DNA of 64,000 nucleotides from Roseicyclus sp. (GTDB lineage: Bacteria; Pseudomonadota; Alphaproteobacteria; Rhodobacterales; Rhodobacteraceae): NCBI GenBank assembly GCA_018401385.1, contig JAGYKZ010000005.1, positions 1 to 64,000 on the forward strand. The letters are read 5' to 3'. Below are positions 17,666 to 26,815 of the stretch, piece by piece. The position numbers were made by a program, and so were the translations under genes. Under the pieces are notes generated by a model that had not been told where the DNA came from, ran no database searches, and saw nothing but the letters and a program-made list of their open reading frames with translations. Positions within the stretch are counted from its first letter, which is position 1. Every line of letters begins with the position of its first letter.

Positions 17666-18302
17666 AAAGCGCCTTTGCCTCCTCCAAATTATCGAAACGA
17701 TAGAGCGCACCATCCCGCAAAACTGCGGCTTTTTGCGCGAAACGCTCTACGGTTTGCATTTGGTGTGATACGATAACGACAGTTGCCGATTTCAGGCGAT
17801 CGGCAAGGATCGAGCCCGCACGGCGATTGAATTCTGCATCGGTCGAGGACGGCATCCCCTAATCAATCAAATATATGTCAAATTCCAGAGCGAGCATGAG
17901 CGAGAAGGAAAACCGCGCGCGCATACCTGACGAATATGTGCCAATCGGATTGTCAAAATATTCCCCAAGATCACAGACCCAACGACAGAAGGCTTGCACA
18001 TAATCTGCGTCCAATCCGTAAAGGTGGGCGATGTAGCGTGCGTTCTCACTGGCCGATAGCCGACCGACCACGCCCCCCATAAAGCCCAAGGGAAAGGAAA
18101 TTCGGCAGCCGCGGTAAATCTCTCCCTCATCGGGTTTCTCAAGGCCTGCCATCATATTGATCAGCGTGGTTTTACCGGTGCCATTGGGGGCCAAAATCCC
18201 AAGGGATTGCCCCAGCTCCACCCGAAAGGAGGCGCGATCGAGGATCACCTTGCGCTGGGTGCCCGTCCAAAAAGATTTGGAAACATTCACAAATTCGAGC
18301 AT
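17649..18302 (-). pseudogene. kpsT: Capsule export ATP-binding protein KpsT with in-frame amber codon
   Basis: A 217-codon ABC ATPase of the KpsT/Wzt group. Walker A is APNGTGKTT, and the signature region reads GTYSSGMRARFSFSLML. Walker B is FDIYLID followed by TAG at 17859-17861, where GAG (the catalytic glutamate) is expected. The same frame then continues GMPSSTDAEF to the switch histidine (VIVSHQMQ) and a normal end. No base is gained or lost, so this is a point nonsense change at codon 148, not a run-length error. The ATG at 18302 gives MLEFVNVSKSFW. The partner permease KpsM is not in the window. Confidence 0.88.
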
Positions 18303-18568
18303 TCTCAGCCCTATACCGCCTGCAATTGTGCCAATGTTCTGGCTGTTTTTTGCATATATGCCATTTATACATGGTTTGTGTCTACGAATTATGTGTTTGG
18401 ATGGGGCAGCGACCTTCAAATGTCCCCCTCAATTTTTCCAATATCATCAACCAGCCTTGCCTCAGCGCTGTCGGCACAATAGGGCTTGGCGGAAGATGAC
18501 TTCTGCACGATTGGCCCGATATCATCGGATCAACAGTGTTGATGCGCAAAAGACAGGAGGCCCCGATT

Positions 18569-19381
18569 GTGACTGTTCCAAGTGAGTCCATAGCTCTCAC
18601 GCCATTGGATCAGGCGTCCGTGCAGATAAAGCAGGCGCAGAACGCCGAAGCGGCGCGATTGCGGTTTTATGATCGGCTCTTGTCGGCTGAATTGTTTGTG
18701 CTCCTCAATCATCCCGCCGAGGTGCAAGGTGGAAAAATTGACCCGAAAATCCTGTCCTCTGAGGGGGCCGATTTTGTCTTGGCCTTCGACACAGAGGAGC
18801 GCCTTTCGCAGTTTGTCGGAGGGGCTGAGGCCCCTTATGCTGCACTGACAGGGCGTGCTTTGGCGGCGATGTTGGCCCCTCAAAACATTGGTCTGGGTCT
18901 GAACCTTGGGGTTGCACCCAGCGAAATCCTCTTGGATGGGTCTGCGATGATGTGGCTCCATGAGATTGACGCCGAGGCGCCAACCGCCCTTGATGCGCGG
19001 CCCGTGTCGGTGATGTCCCCGCATGGATTGCCCGAAGATTTGCTGCTCGCTCTTGATGGCAAACTGGCGGGGTTGCAGGGGTTGGCGTCCAGTGCCTACT
19101 TGGCCTTGGTGGATTATGAAGGTGGCGGCCGCAATCATCTATTGTGCTTTGTCGATGCTGCGCCAGAGGCGCATGACGCGCTTGCACGCGCGGTGTCGCA
19201 ATCGCTGCATCTGTCTGGCATTGAGGCCGCTGTTCTGGACGTGGTGTTCTTGCCCGCTGTCGATCCCTTTGTTGCCAAGCTTGCCAAGGTCGGTTTGCGC
19301 TTTGATCTACCGCAGCTTCGCAAGTCCCAATCACGCCCCGCCCCGGGAACGGATCCCGATAACCCGCCAAAGCTACGTTGA
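18569..19381 (+). CDS. SseB-family protein
   Basis: A 270-residue cytoplasmic protein with an SseB N-terminal-type domain (YDRLLSAELFVLLNHPAE, then FVLAFDTEERLSQF). In E. coli SseB overexpression alters serine sensitivity, but the biochemical role is unknown. GTG at 18569 is chosen because a perfect AGGAGG lies eight bases upstream (18555-18560); an ATG-like upstream start has no such site. The C-terminal part carries a second domain ending in a proline-rich tail. It is divergent from kpsT and followed by the MAPEG gene. Confidence 0.8.
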   Translation: MTVPSESIALTPLDQASVQIKQAQNAEAARLRFYDRLLSAELFVLLNHPAEVQGGKIDPKILSSEGADFVLAFDTEERLSQFVGGAEAPYAALTGRALAAMLAPQNIGLGLNLGVAPSEILLDGSAMMWLHEIDAEAPTALDARPVSVMSPHGLPEDLLLALDGKLAGLQGLASSAYLALVDYEGGGRNHLLCFVDAAPEAHDALARAVSQSLHLSGIEAAVLDVVFLPAVDPFVAKLAKVGLRFDLPQLRKSQSRPAPGTDPDNPPKLR

Positions 19382-19411
19382 TCTGCCATCTGAACAAGAA
19401 AGGTCTTACCC

Positions 19412-19813
19412 ATGCACGTTGAAATGACGACCGAGATATACATCCTCGCATTAGCGTTCTTTTTGCAGGTGATTCAGCTTATGCTCTACGGCGTGGTTGC
19501 TAATTTGCAGGTGGGCAAGGCCTATTCGATGGGCGCGCGGGATGAGCCGAAAACCCTGTCTGGTGTGGCCGGCCGATTGCAGCGCGCGCTCAACAATCAT
19601 TTCGAGGCCCTCATCCTGTTTGCGATTGCCGTGGGCTTGGTCACGGCACTTGATGCTTCCAACACGGTTACTGAATTATGCGCTCATGCCTATTTGGTCG
19701 CGCGGATATTATACGTGCCGGCCTATGCCCAAGGACTGAACCCATGGCGCTCTGTCATTTGGTCGGCTGGGTTTTTCGCAACAATCGCCATGGTTGTGAT
19801 CGCAGTGTTTTAA
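19412..19813 (+). CDS. MAPEG family membrane protein
   Basis: A 133-residue inner-membrane protein with four hydrophobic segments (about 8-30, 63-83, 90-105 and 112-133). It has the MAPEG features RLQRALNNHFEALILF and ARILYVPAYAQGLNPWRS. Related proteins in eukaryotes are glutathione-dependent; bacterial members mostly have no known substrate. It comes 30 bases after sseB, probably on the same transcript. A 14-base palindrome begins directly after its stop. Confidence 0.88.
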   Translation: MHVEMTTEIYILALAFFLQVIQLMLYGVVANLQVGKAYSMGARDEPKTLSGVAGRLQRALNNHFEALILFAIAVGLVTALDASNTVTELCAHAYLVARILYVPAYAQGLNPWRSVIWSAGFFATIAMVVIAVF

Positions 19814-19827
19814 TTTGTGATCACAAA
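19814..19827. promoter_or_regulatory. Perfect 14-base palindrome upstream of lpdA
   Basis: TTTGTGATCACAAA is fully symmetric and lies 150 bases before the lpdA start. Its core TGTGATCACA recurs at 22210-22219, on the start codon of the nearby gntR-family gene. Sharing between a GntR gene and lpdA suggests an operator of that regulator. Confidence 0.4.
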
Positions 19828-19977
19828 CCCGCAATACGGTTCACGCACCCGTCAAATTCGCCCTATTCGGTGGGGTCATGCGGTGAAAATCCTTGTTTCA
19901 CGCGCGCTGATTTTCTATGCGCTTGGCCAATCCCGCTGTGAGTGCGGCACAGACCACGCGCCAAGGAGGCGAAAATT

Positions 19978-21366
19978 ATGGCAGATTATGATGTTATTGT
20001 TATTGGCGCAGGCCCTGGTGGATATGTTTGCGCGATCCGCTGTGCGCAGCTTGGCCTGAAAACCGCCTGTGTTGAGGCGCGCGATACTTTGGGCGGCACC
20101 TGCCTCAATATCGGCTGCATCCCGTCCAAGGCGCTGCTGCACGCCAGCCATGCGCTGCATGAGGCCGAGCATAACTTCGCCAAAATGGGTCTCAAAGGCG
20201 CAGCACCAAAAATCGATTGGAAGGGAATGTTGGCCTATAAGGATGATGTCATTGGCCAGAATACCAAAGGGATCGAATTCCTTTTCAAGAAAAACAAGGT
20301 CGATTGGCTGAAGGGTTTTGGATCCATTCCCGCGGCGGGGCAGGTGAAGGTGGGTGACGCGGTGCACAATACGAAATCGATTATCATCGCGTCTGGCTCT
20401 GTCCCGTCAACCCTACCAGGTATTGAAGTGGACGAGAAAATTGTTGTGACCTCTGAGGGCGCGCTTGCTTTGGCGAAGTTGCCCAAGAAGATGGTTGTGA
20501 TTGGCGCAGGTGTTATCGGACTTGAGCTTGGCTCCGTCTATGCCCGTCTTGGCGCTGAGGTGGAGGTGATTGAATATCTGGACCACATCACCCCTGGGAT
20601 GGACAGCGAAGTGGCCAAGAATTTCCAGAAAATCCTGACCAAACAGGGTTTGAAATTTACGCTTGGCGCTGCGGTTCAGGGGGTTGAGACCACCAAAACC
20701 AAGGCCACAGTCACCTACAAGCTGAAGAAGGATGACAGTGCCCATCAGGTTGAGGCGGATGTGGTTTTGGTGGCCACGGGTCGTAAGCCTTATACCGAAG
20801 GGCTTGGACTTGACGCGCTGGGTGTTGAAATGACCGAGCGTGGTCAGATCAAAACCGATGGCCATTGGCAGACCAATATCAAGGGTGTCTATGCGATTGG
20901 CGATTGTATTGCAGGGCCGATGTTGGCCCATAAGGCCGAAGATGAGGGCATGGCCGTTGCCGAAGTGGTGGCTGGAAAGCATGGCCATGTAAATTACGGC
21001 GTGATCCCTGGCGTGGTGTATACCAACCCCGAGGTGGCCTCCGTGGGGGCTACGGAGGAGATGCTCAAACAAGATGGGCGCGCCTACAAGGTCGGCAAAT
21101 TCTCCTTCATGGGCAATGGCCGCGCGAAGGCGAATTTCATGGGCGATGGCTTCGTGAAAATCCTCGCGGATAAGGAAACCGACCGCATCTTAGGCGCGCA
21201 TATTATCGGCCCCGCAGCGGGGGATTTGATCCATGAGGTCTGTGTGGCGATGGAATTTGGCGCAAGTGCCCAAGATCTGGCGCTGACCTGTCATGCCCAT
21301 CCGACCTTCTCTGAGGCGGTGCGCGAGGCGGCTTTGGCCTGTGGTGATGGGGCGATCCACGCCTGA
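19978..21366 (+). CDS. lpdA: Dihydrolipoyl dehydrogenase (E3)
   Basis: A 462-residue flavoprotein reoxidising dihydrolipoamide for 2-oxoacid dehydrogenase complexes. The FAD site [10 protein letters not shown] is at the N-terminus and the redox disulfide is in [16 protein letters not shown]. The NAD-binding [27 protein letters not shown] and the C-terminal [13 protein letters not shown] with the catalytic His-Glu pair all follow. The ATG at 19978 has AGGAGG seven bases upstream. No E1/E2 genes are adjacent in the window. A strong hairpin follows the stop. Confidence 0.96.
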   Translation: MADYDVIVIGAGPGGYVCAIRCAQLGLKTACVEARDTLGGTCLNIGCIPSKALLHASHALHEAEHNFAKMGLKGAAPKIDWKGMLAYKDDVIGQNTKGIEFLFKKNKVDWLKGFGSIPAAGQVKVGDAVHNTKSIIIASGSVPSTLPGIEVDEKIVVTSEGALALAKLPKKMVVIGAGVIGLELGSVYARLGAEVEVIEYLDHITPGMDSEVAKNFQKILTKQGLKFTLGAAVQGVETTKTKATVTYKLKKDDSAHQVEADVVLVATGRKPYTEGLGLDALGVEMTERGQIKTDGHWQTNIKGVYAIGDCIAGPMLAHKAEDEGMAVAEVVAGKHGHVNYGVIPGVVYTNPEVASVGATEEMLKQDGRAYKVGKFSFMGNGRAKANFMGDGFVKILADKETDRILGAHIIGPAAGDLIHEVCVAMEFGASAQDLALTCHAHPTFSEAVREAALACGDGAIHA

Positions 21367-21384
21367 CGCGCGCGTATAAAGAAA

Positions 21385-21415
21385 GATGCCGAATGCAGGG
21401 GTGGCATTCGGCATC
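21385..21415 (+). terminator. Terminator hairpin after lpdA
   Basis: Perfect 12-base stem GATGCCGAATGC/GCATTCGGCATC with loop AGGGGTG, 18 bases after the lpdA stop. There is an A-rich run before it and only a weak T run after it, so it may act in both directions, also ending the convergent gntR transcript. Confidence 0.7.
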
Positions 21416-21547
21416 GGTCTTCAGGGGTTGCTTGCGCAGTGGTCGGGGAAACCTGTGCGGCAAGTCTCAAGCGGTTCATTCTTGGGGGACTGCAAACCGC
21501 AAAATAAACTTGGAGTGATTCGGCTTAAGTAATGGTTAATGCGCCGT

Positions 21548-22210
21548 TCAGGTCGCCAAAAGCCGCAAGCCATGGGTGACATCGGCGCGCACCGCCAAAC
21601 GCAGCCCAGGCTCGTCCCCCGCTTTGAGCGCTGCAAGGATCGAGCGGTGATGCTGTGGCGCATCCGTGCGGTTCAAGCGCCCATAAAGCGCGCGCATGGT
21701 TGGACCCAATTGCAGCCAAACAGTTTCGGCCAAAGCCAACATCGCTGGTGCTTGCGCCCGCAAATACAGCGTGCGGTGAAATTCGAGATTGAGACGGATA
21801 TAGGCAATAGCGTCCCCGTTATGGATCACACCCGCGATGGCGCTGTTGGTGCTTTCCATCCGTTCAATCAGCGCCATATGCGCCCGCGGCAAGGCGCGCG
21901 CGGCCAATTCTGGCTCCAACAGCGCGCGCAGCGCGGCCAATTCCTCGATCCGCTCATTCGTCAATTCTGGTGTCGAAACCCGCCCCGAAGCTGAAAGAAA
22001 CAGCGCGCCTTCGCTGACCAGACGGCGCACGGCTTCCCGCGCGGGTGTCATGGAAACTTGAAATTCCTTACCAATTCCGCGCAGCGTCATAGCCCGCCCT
22101 GGTAGAATTTCCCCATGCATGATGCGCGAGCGTAATGCCCGATAGACCCGTTCATGGGCAACGGTGGTGGCTTGGTCGTTTGGGCGTGGATTGATCAACA
22201 TGGTTTTCAT
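21548..22210 (-). CDS. GntR-family regulator (FCD subfamily)
   Basis: About 220 residues. An N-terminal GntR winged helix (VYRALRSRIMHGEILPG, then QVSMTPAREAVRRL) is followed by an all-helical FCD effector domain with its metal-binding histidine region (LEFHRTLY, APQHHRSILAAL). Such proteins often sense organic acids. The ATG at 22210 is five bases after the peptidase gene ends (22201 is an alternative start). A TGTGATCACA palindrome covers the start, suggesting autoregulation, and a longer version precedes lpdA. The inducer is unknown. Confidence 0.88.
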   Translation of the reverse strand: MKTMLINPRPNDQATTVAHERVYRALRSRIMHGEILPGRAMTLRGIGKEFQVSMTPAREAVRRLVSEGALFLSASGRVSTPELTNERIEELAALRALLEPELAARALPRAHMALIERMESTNSAIAGVIHNGDAIAYIRLNLEFHRTLYLRAQAPAMLALAETVWLQLGPTMRALYGRLNRTDAPQHHRSILAALKAGDEPGLRLAVRADVTHGLRLLAT

Positions 22211-22214
22211 GTGA

Positions 22215-22955
22215 TCACAAAAAATCATCTCTTGGCAAGGATGCAAAATGCCAGGCCAATATTTCACGGCCATGGGTTTTCAGCCACTGGCGATGTTTTT
22301 GATAGTCTGGGCAAAGGGCCGCACAATGCGCCCAGAATTTTGGCCCATGGTTCATTTCCGCCAAATGCGCCACTTCATGCGCGGCGACATAATCCAGAAC
22401 TTCTGGGGGTGTCATGATCAGGCGCCAAGAATACATCAAATGCCCCTGCGCTGAACAACTGCCCCATCGGCTTTTGGTGTCCCGTAAGGTCAGTTTTGCA
22501 AAGCTGCGGCCCAAGCGCGTAGCATATTTTTCGGAGGCGGCGCGCAAGTCTCTGTGCGCCATCGCCTTGAGTAGGGTCGCCACGCGGACGGGTATACGCG
22601 CGTCATTTGCCACATAAAGGCGTCCATCCGTGATATACGCCGCGCGTGACCTTTCTGTATTGGGGATTTCACAGATTTCATGCAGCTGTCCCGCAATGGG
22701 AATCACCGCACCGATCACAGGCCGCTGCATCGCGGGACGGTTTTGAATATGTCCCATCAACCACCCGCGGCGTGATTGCAGAAAATCCAAAGCTTCGCGT
22801 TCAGGCGCCCAATTTGGCATCGTCAAGCTGACGGTGCCGTCCAGATTGGACACCCGCAGTGAGAGCCGCTTGGCGCGTGTGGATTTCTTGATCACAACAT
22901 CAACGGGCTGCGGCCCGTCCAGCTGATAAATCCATGATGATGGTTTGCGCCGCAT
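22215..22955 (-). CDS. YgjP/SprT-like metallopeptidase (DUF45)
   Basis: A 246-residue zinc-dependent hydrolase of the YgjP-like family. The motif AAHEVAHLAEMNHGPKFW supplies the HExxH pair and a third ligand region. SRWGSCSAQGHLMYSWRL is the family's conserved strand-turn. The N-terminal third (IKKSTRAKRLSLRVS) is also typical. The cellular substrate is unknown. It begins divergently from the FYDLN-protein gene and runs into gntR with a four-base gap, so the two are probably one operon. Confidence 0.87.
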   Translation of the reverse strand: MRRKPSSWIYQLDGPQPVDVVIKKSTRAKRLSLRVSNLDGTVSLTMPNWAPEREALDFLQSRRGWLMGHIQNRPAMQRPVIGAVIPIAGQLHEICEIPNTERSRAAYITDGRLYVANDARIPVRVATLLKAMAHRDLRAASEKYATRLGRSFAKLTLRDTKSRWGSCSAQGHLMYSWRLIMTPPEVLDYVAAHEVAHLAEMNHGPKFWAHCAALCPDYQKHRQWLKTHGREILAWHFASLPRDDFL

Positions 22956-23086
22956 CTAAAACACGCCTTTGTCTTACAGTTTCAAACGCGGCTTGCGCGC
23001 AGAACTTCTCGGAAAGCCTTTACACCCTATCCACATTGTGGCAGGGGATCGCAATTCTCTCGATAGCGTTCATTGAAGGGGGTGTC

Positions 23087-23422
23087 ATGCCCAAAGAGGA
23101 ATGGGGTGTTAAACGCGTCTGCCCAACCACAGGCAAGCGTTTCTACGACCTGAATAACGATCCAATCATCAGTCCCTATACGGGCGAGGTGGTGACATTG
23201 GACACTGGGAAAGGCAGCCGCAGCTTGGTTGCCGAAAAACCATCGGCGGCATCTGCGGCCAAGGCGAAATCTGCCATCGATGATGATGTCGTTTTGGAAG
23301 ATGATGAAGATCTCGTCTTGGATGACGAGTCCGATCTCGAAGATGATCTTCTCGAAGATGACGAAGACGACAATGTGTCATTGGATGACATTGCCGATGT
23401 CAGCTCGGATGATGATGAATAA
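23087..23422 (+). CDS. FYDLN acid domain protein (TIGR02300 family)
   Basis: A 111-residue protein starting MPKEEWGVKRVCPTTGKRFYDLNNDPI. The N-terminal half is a small conserved domain with the FYDLN motif, and the C-terminal half is almost entirely Asp/Glu with Ser and Leu. The family is typical of alphaproteobacteria and its function is unknown. The acidic tail would make it strongly negatively charged, a feature of proteins that bind basic partners or mimic nucleic acid. The ATG at 23087 is chosen because the family motif starts there; upstream in-frame sequence is not family-like. Confidence 0.9.
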   Translation: MPKEEWGVKRVCPTTGKRFYDLNNDPIISPYTGEVVTLDTGKGSRSLVAEKPSAASAAKAKSAIDDDVVLEDDEDLVLDDESDLEDDLLEDDEDDNVSLDDIADVSSDDDE

Positions 23423-23523
23423 GTCACGGATGTGACCTGTCTCTGCGAGGCGGATTTTTCGCTTGATCTGCCTCGCGCGACACCCTAAACGGCACTGCAC
23501 AGCAAATGCTGCATGATCTAAAT

Positions 23524-23599
<76 letters not shown>

Positions 23600-23744
23600 A
23601 ATCCTCATGAAATGATGACGTTTTGACTGTGGGCGCGGGCCGTGGCGTATCTGGCTTGGCACATCTCCTTTTCTGGGGCGAATGCTAAAGCGCGGCTGTG
23701 CTGTGACGTTATCCTAGGAAGATCTGATCCAAAGGATATGTCTC

Positions 23745-25190
23745 ATGAATGCAGAGCCGATCAACCAATTCGCTGCAAAGCAAGTTGCGCCTGATGACGT
23801 TCAGGCACAAGAGCACAAAGACACGATACAAGGCCTTGCACGGCGGGTCGGTAACTTGTCTGTGGCGATTGCGCAGGTCACGGGGGATGTGCAAGATGTG
23901 TCCGCCCTTGCGGATCAGCAGCGCGACCGCTTTCATGTCATCCGCGAACGGATGCGCGAGATGGCGCAGCGTGGCAATGATGTGATGACGGCCGCAACGC
24001 AGGCATTTGACAGCTCCAATTCAGCGGAGCAGCAAATATCGGAAACCACGCAAAGCATCGCACAGATGATGGACAGCGTGACCGCCCTGACGGATCAAGT
24101 CAATGAGATTGCCACCCATTTGGCGCGGGTGGCGACCGCTTTGGATCGCGTTGGAAAAGTCTCTCATCATGTCAGTGGCATCGCCCGCCAGACCAATCTT
24201 TTGTCGCTCAACGCCTCGATTGAGGCCGCGCGTGCAGGGGTGCATGGGCGCGGTTTTATGGTCGTTGCAGGCGAGGTAAAGCAGTTGTCCAACCAAGCGG
24301 GCCTTGCCACCGCCGAAATCGGGGAGACGGTGGAGGAGTTGAGCCAAGAGATGCAGGTGGTGATCACCCAAGCCAGCCAAGCCAGCGAATTGGCGCAATT
24401 GATCCGCGCGCATACGGGCAGTGTGGGCGGTGATGTGCAATCTTTGCCTGACACCTTGACCCGAATGCGCCAAACGCAGGAGCATATCGTGCGCGCCGCA
24501 CGCGCCATTGACGAAGATATCAGCGAGACACAAACCGATATTGATCAAATGACCCAAGGTGTGGACACGCAGGCCGCCACCCTTGCCAAGACCAGCACAT
24601 CCTTGCTGACCATCACCGACAATTCAGAGGCCCTCACGGGTATCTCCGCGCGGCTTGGTGTTGAGACGGTCGACACCCCCTATATTAACGCGGCGAAACA
24701 GGTGGCTTCGGTCGTGTCGCAGATTTTTGAGGCGGGGGTGGCCGAACGCAAGATTTCACAGCCGGAGCTGTTCGATGAGCACTATGTCGACATCCCTCAA
24801 TCCGATCCAAAGCAGCATATGACCAAATTCGTGTCGTTCACGGATATGGTTCTACCTGCAATACAGGAGCCGATGTTGGGTCTGTCGCAAAACGTGGTGT
24901 TTTGTGCTGCGATTGACCGGAACGGTTTTATCCCTACGCATAATCTAAAATTCAGCCAGCCGCAGAAATTCGGTGACCCACAATGGAATGCAAAACATTG
25001 CCGCAACCGGCGTATTTTTGATGATCGCGTGGGGCTAGCCGCCGGGCGAAGCGAGCGGCCCTTCCTGTTGCAGGCCTATCGCCGCGATATGGGAAATGGG
25101 GAATTCAAAATGATGAAGGATGTCTCCGCGCCGATTTGGGTCAATGGGCGCCATTGGGGTGGAATCCGATTGGCCTATCTGATCGATTAG
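23745..25190 (+). CDS. Soluble methyl-accepting chemotaxis protein
   Basis: A 481-residue chemoreceptor without signal peptide or membrane segment. The signalling coiled coil comes first. Its hairpin tip lies around residues 145-185 ([38 protein letters not shown]), which binds CheA and CheW. The C-terminal 150 residues form a separate domain ([48 protein letters not shown]), probably the sensor, of PAS/Cache-like appearance. This order is the reverse of membrane receptors and suggests sensing of an intracellular signal. No other che gene is nearby. Confidence 0.88.
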   Translation: MNAEPINQFAAKQVAPDDVQAQEHKDTIQGLARRVGNLSVAIAQVTGDVQDVSALADQQRDRFHVIRERMREMAQRGNDVMTAATQAFDSSNSAEQQISETTQSIAQMMDSVTALTDQVNEIATHLARVATALDRVGKVSHHVSGIARQTNLLSLNASIEAARAGVHGRGFMVVAGEVKQLSNQAGLATAEIGETVEELSQEMQVVITQASQASELAQLIRAHTGSVGGDVQSLPDTLTRMRQTQEHIVRAARAIDEDISETQTDIDQMTQGVDTQAATLAKTSTSLLTITDNSEALTGISARLGVETVDTPYINAAKQVASVVSQIFEAGVAERKISQPELFDEHYVDIPQSDPKQHMTKFVSFTDMVLPAIQEPMLGLSQNVVFCAAIDRNGFIPTHNLKFSQPQKFGDPQWNAKHCRNRRIFDDRVGLAAGRSERPFLLQAYRRDMGNGEFKMMKDVSAPIWVNGRHWGGIRLAYLID

Positions 25191-25235
25191 GTCCAGCGCG
25201 CGGGGCCAAGCACGGCAACCCCTGTCGATGCTTGT

Positions 25236-26606
25236 TTACCCTAGCACTTCCTTGATGGCATCGGCGGTGACGCTGACGACAGTATCCGCTTCTTCGCGGC
25301 TGAGGCAAAGCGGTGGTGCATAGCCGATGATATCGCCTTGTGGCATGGCCCGCGCAATCACGCCGCGCCGCGCCATTGCGGCGACAATCTGGGGGGTGAT
25401 CTTTTTGGCAGGATCAAAGAAGGTGCGCGTGTCACGATCCTCGACCAGTTCCACCGCGCACAGCATCCCATCCCCGCGCACCTCGCCAACATGGGCATGA
25501 TCACCCAATGCTGCGCGCATTTCTTGGTTGAAATAGGCGCCTGTGTTGCGGGCATTTTCAACCAAATTCAGGCTGTCTAAAAGTTTGAGATTAGCGACAC
25601 CTGCCGCAGCGCCGATGGGGTGCGCGGAATATGTCCACCCATGACCCAAGGGGCCAAACTCATCTGTGCCGTCTTCGAGAACTTTCCAAACTTTGTCTGA
25701 AATGATCGAGCCAGACAGCGGTGCATAGGCCGAAGTCAAGCCCTTGGCGATGGTCATAATATCGGGTGAGATCCCGTAATGGGGGGAGCCAAACATCGAC
25801 CCCATACGGCCAAAGCCCGTAACCACTTCGTCCGCAATCAAAAGAATATCATGCTTTTGTAAAACGGGTTGGATGGCCTCCCAATATCCTGCGGGGGGCG
25901 GCACAATCCCGCCCGTGCCAAGCAGAGGTTCGGCGATAAAGGCGGCGATGGTGTCAGCCCCTTCGCGCGCGATCAACGCCTCCAGATCAGCGGCGCATTT
26001 GGCTGAGAATGCCGCCTCGGACAGGCTCAGGTCATCGCGGCGGAAAAAATAGGGGCTGGTTGTATGCAAGACCGCATCAAGGGGCAGGTCGAATTTTTGG
26101 TGGAACAGGCTCAACCCCGTTAGCGAGCCCGACATCAACCCCGAGCCGTGATAGCCGCGCCAGCGTGAAATGATCTTTTTCTTCTGCGGCAAGCCACGGA
26201 TGTTGTTGTAATACCAGACCAGTTTGATGTTGGTTTCATTGGCATCGGACCCACCAAGCCCGAAATAGACTTTCGACATATGGTCGGGTGCGCGATCCAT
26301 CACCATCTGTGCCAATGTGATCGAGGCTTCGGTGCCATGGCCCACATAAGCGTGGTAATAGGCCAATTCGCGGGCCTGATCTGCAATGGCTTCGGCCCCT
26401 TCTTGGCGGCCATAGCCGATATTGACGCAGTAAAGACCTGCAAAAGCATCCAGGAACCGATTTCCATCGCGGTCGGTGATGTGACAGCCGTTTGCGGTTT
26501 GCACGATCCGATTAGGGCTTTCGCCGCGTGCGTGTTGGGCCAAATGGGTGGACGGGTGCATAAAGCTGTCGCGATCCCACTTTGACAGCTGGTCATTGGT
26601 CAGCAT
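25236..26606 (-). CDS. Class III aminotransferase of the ectoine cluster
   Basis: A 456-residue PLP-dependent aminotransferase. The PLP site is visible as LIADEVVTGFGRMG (Asp) and TIAKGLTSAYAPL (Schiff-base Lys), with YFGLGGSDANETNIKLVWYY near the N-terminus. It is divergent from doeA/doeB. In known ectoine-utilisation clusters an aminotransferase (DoeD/Atf) acts on 2,4-diaminobutyrate released from ectoine, so that role is inferred here. Omega-amino acid or putrescine-type substrates would fit the family equally well. The ATG at 26606 is followed by a full-length family N-terminus. Confidence 0.85.
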   Translation of the reverse strand: MLTNDQLSKWDRDSFMHPSTHLAQHARGESPNRIVQTANGCHITDRDGNRFLDAFAGLYCVNIGYGRQEGAEAIADQARELAYYHAYVGHGTEASITLAQMVMDRAPDHMSKVYFGLGGSDANETNIKLVWYYNNIRGLPQKKKIISRWRGYHGSGLMSGSLTGLSLFHQKFDLPLDAVLHTTSPYFFRRDDLSLSEAAFSAKCAADLEALIAREGADTIAAFIAEPLLGTGGIVPPPAGYWEAIQPVLQKHDILLIADEVVTGFGRMGSMFGSPHYGISPDIMTIAKGLTSAYAPLSGSIISDKVWKVLEDGTDEFGPLGHGWTYSAHPIGAAAGVANLKLLDSLNLVENARNTGAYFNQEMRAALGDHAHVGEVRGDGMLCAVELVEDRDTRTFFDPAKKITPQIVAAMARRGVIARAMPQGDIIGYAPPLCLSREEADTVVSVTADAIKEVLG

Positions 26607-26640
26607 CGGCTTGATCCTTTGTCACATTTACAGATGGGCA

Positions 26641-26658
26641 TGGCATAAGGTTATGCCA
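26641..26658. promoter_or_regulatory. Perfect 18-base palindrome between the divergent ectoine genes
   Basis: TGGCATAA-GG-TTATGCCA lies 34 bases upstream of the aminotransferase start and 157 bases before doeA, in the 209-base region that must hold both promoters. Its symmetry and place make it a likely operator. No regulator gene of the cluster (AsnC or EnuR type) is in the window. Confidence 0.5.
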
Positions 26659-26815
26659 AAACCTGTTTGGTTTCCATGCCCTGTAAATGCGGCTCAGATC
26701 ACAGACCCGACCCTCCGCACAGCACGAGCGACGTTTTTGGCGCAAGCAGTGACGCGAAGTGCGAAGCGCTTCAATAAAAACTACAGAAAACTCGGCCTAT
26801 TAAAAGGAGACGCCG

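Noticed and set aside
17855-17865. Pyrrolysine or other recoding at the kpsT TAG
   Set aside because: No pyl genes or recoding element in view, and the site needs glutamate; a point mutation is simpler.
26763-26772. GAAGCGCTTC palindrome before doeA
   Set aside because: Short and of a kind frequent by chance in GC-rich DNA; the 18-base palindrome is the better operator candidate.
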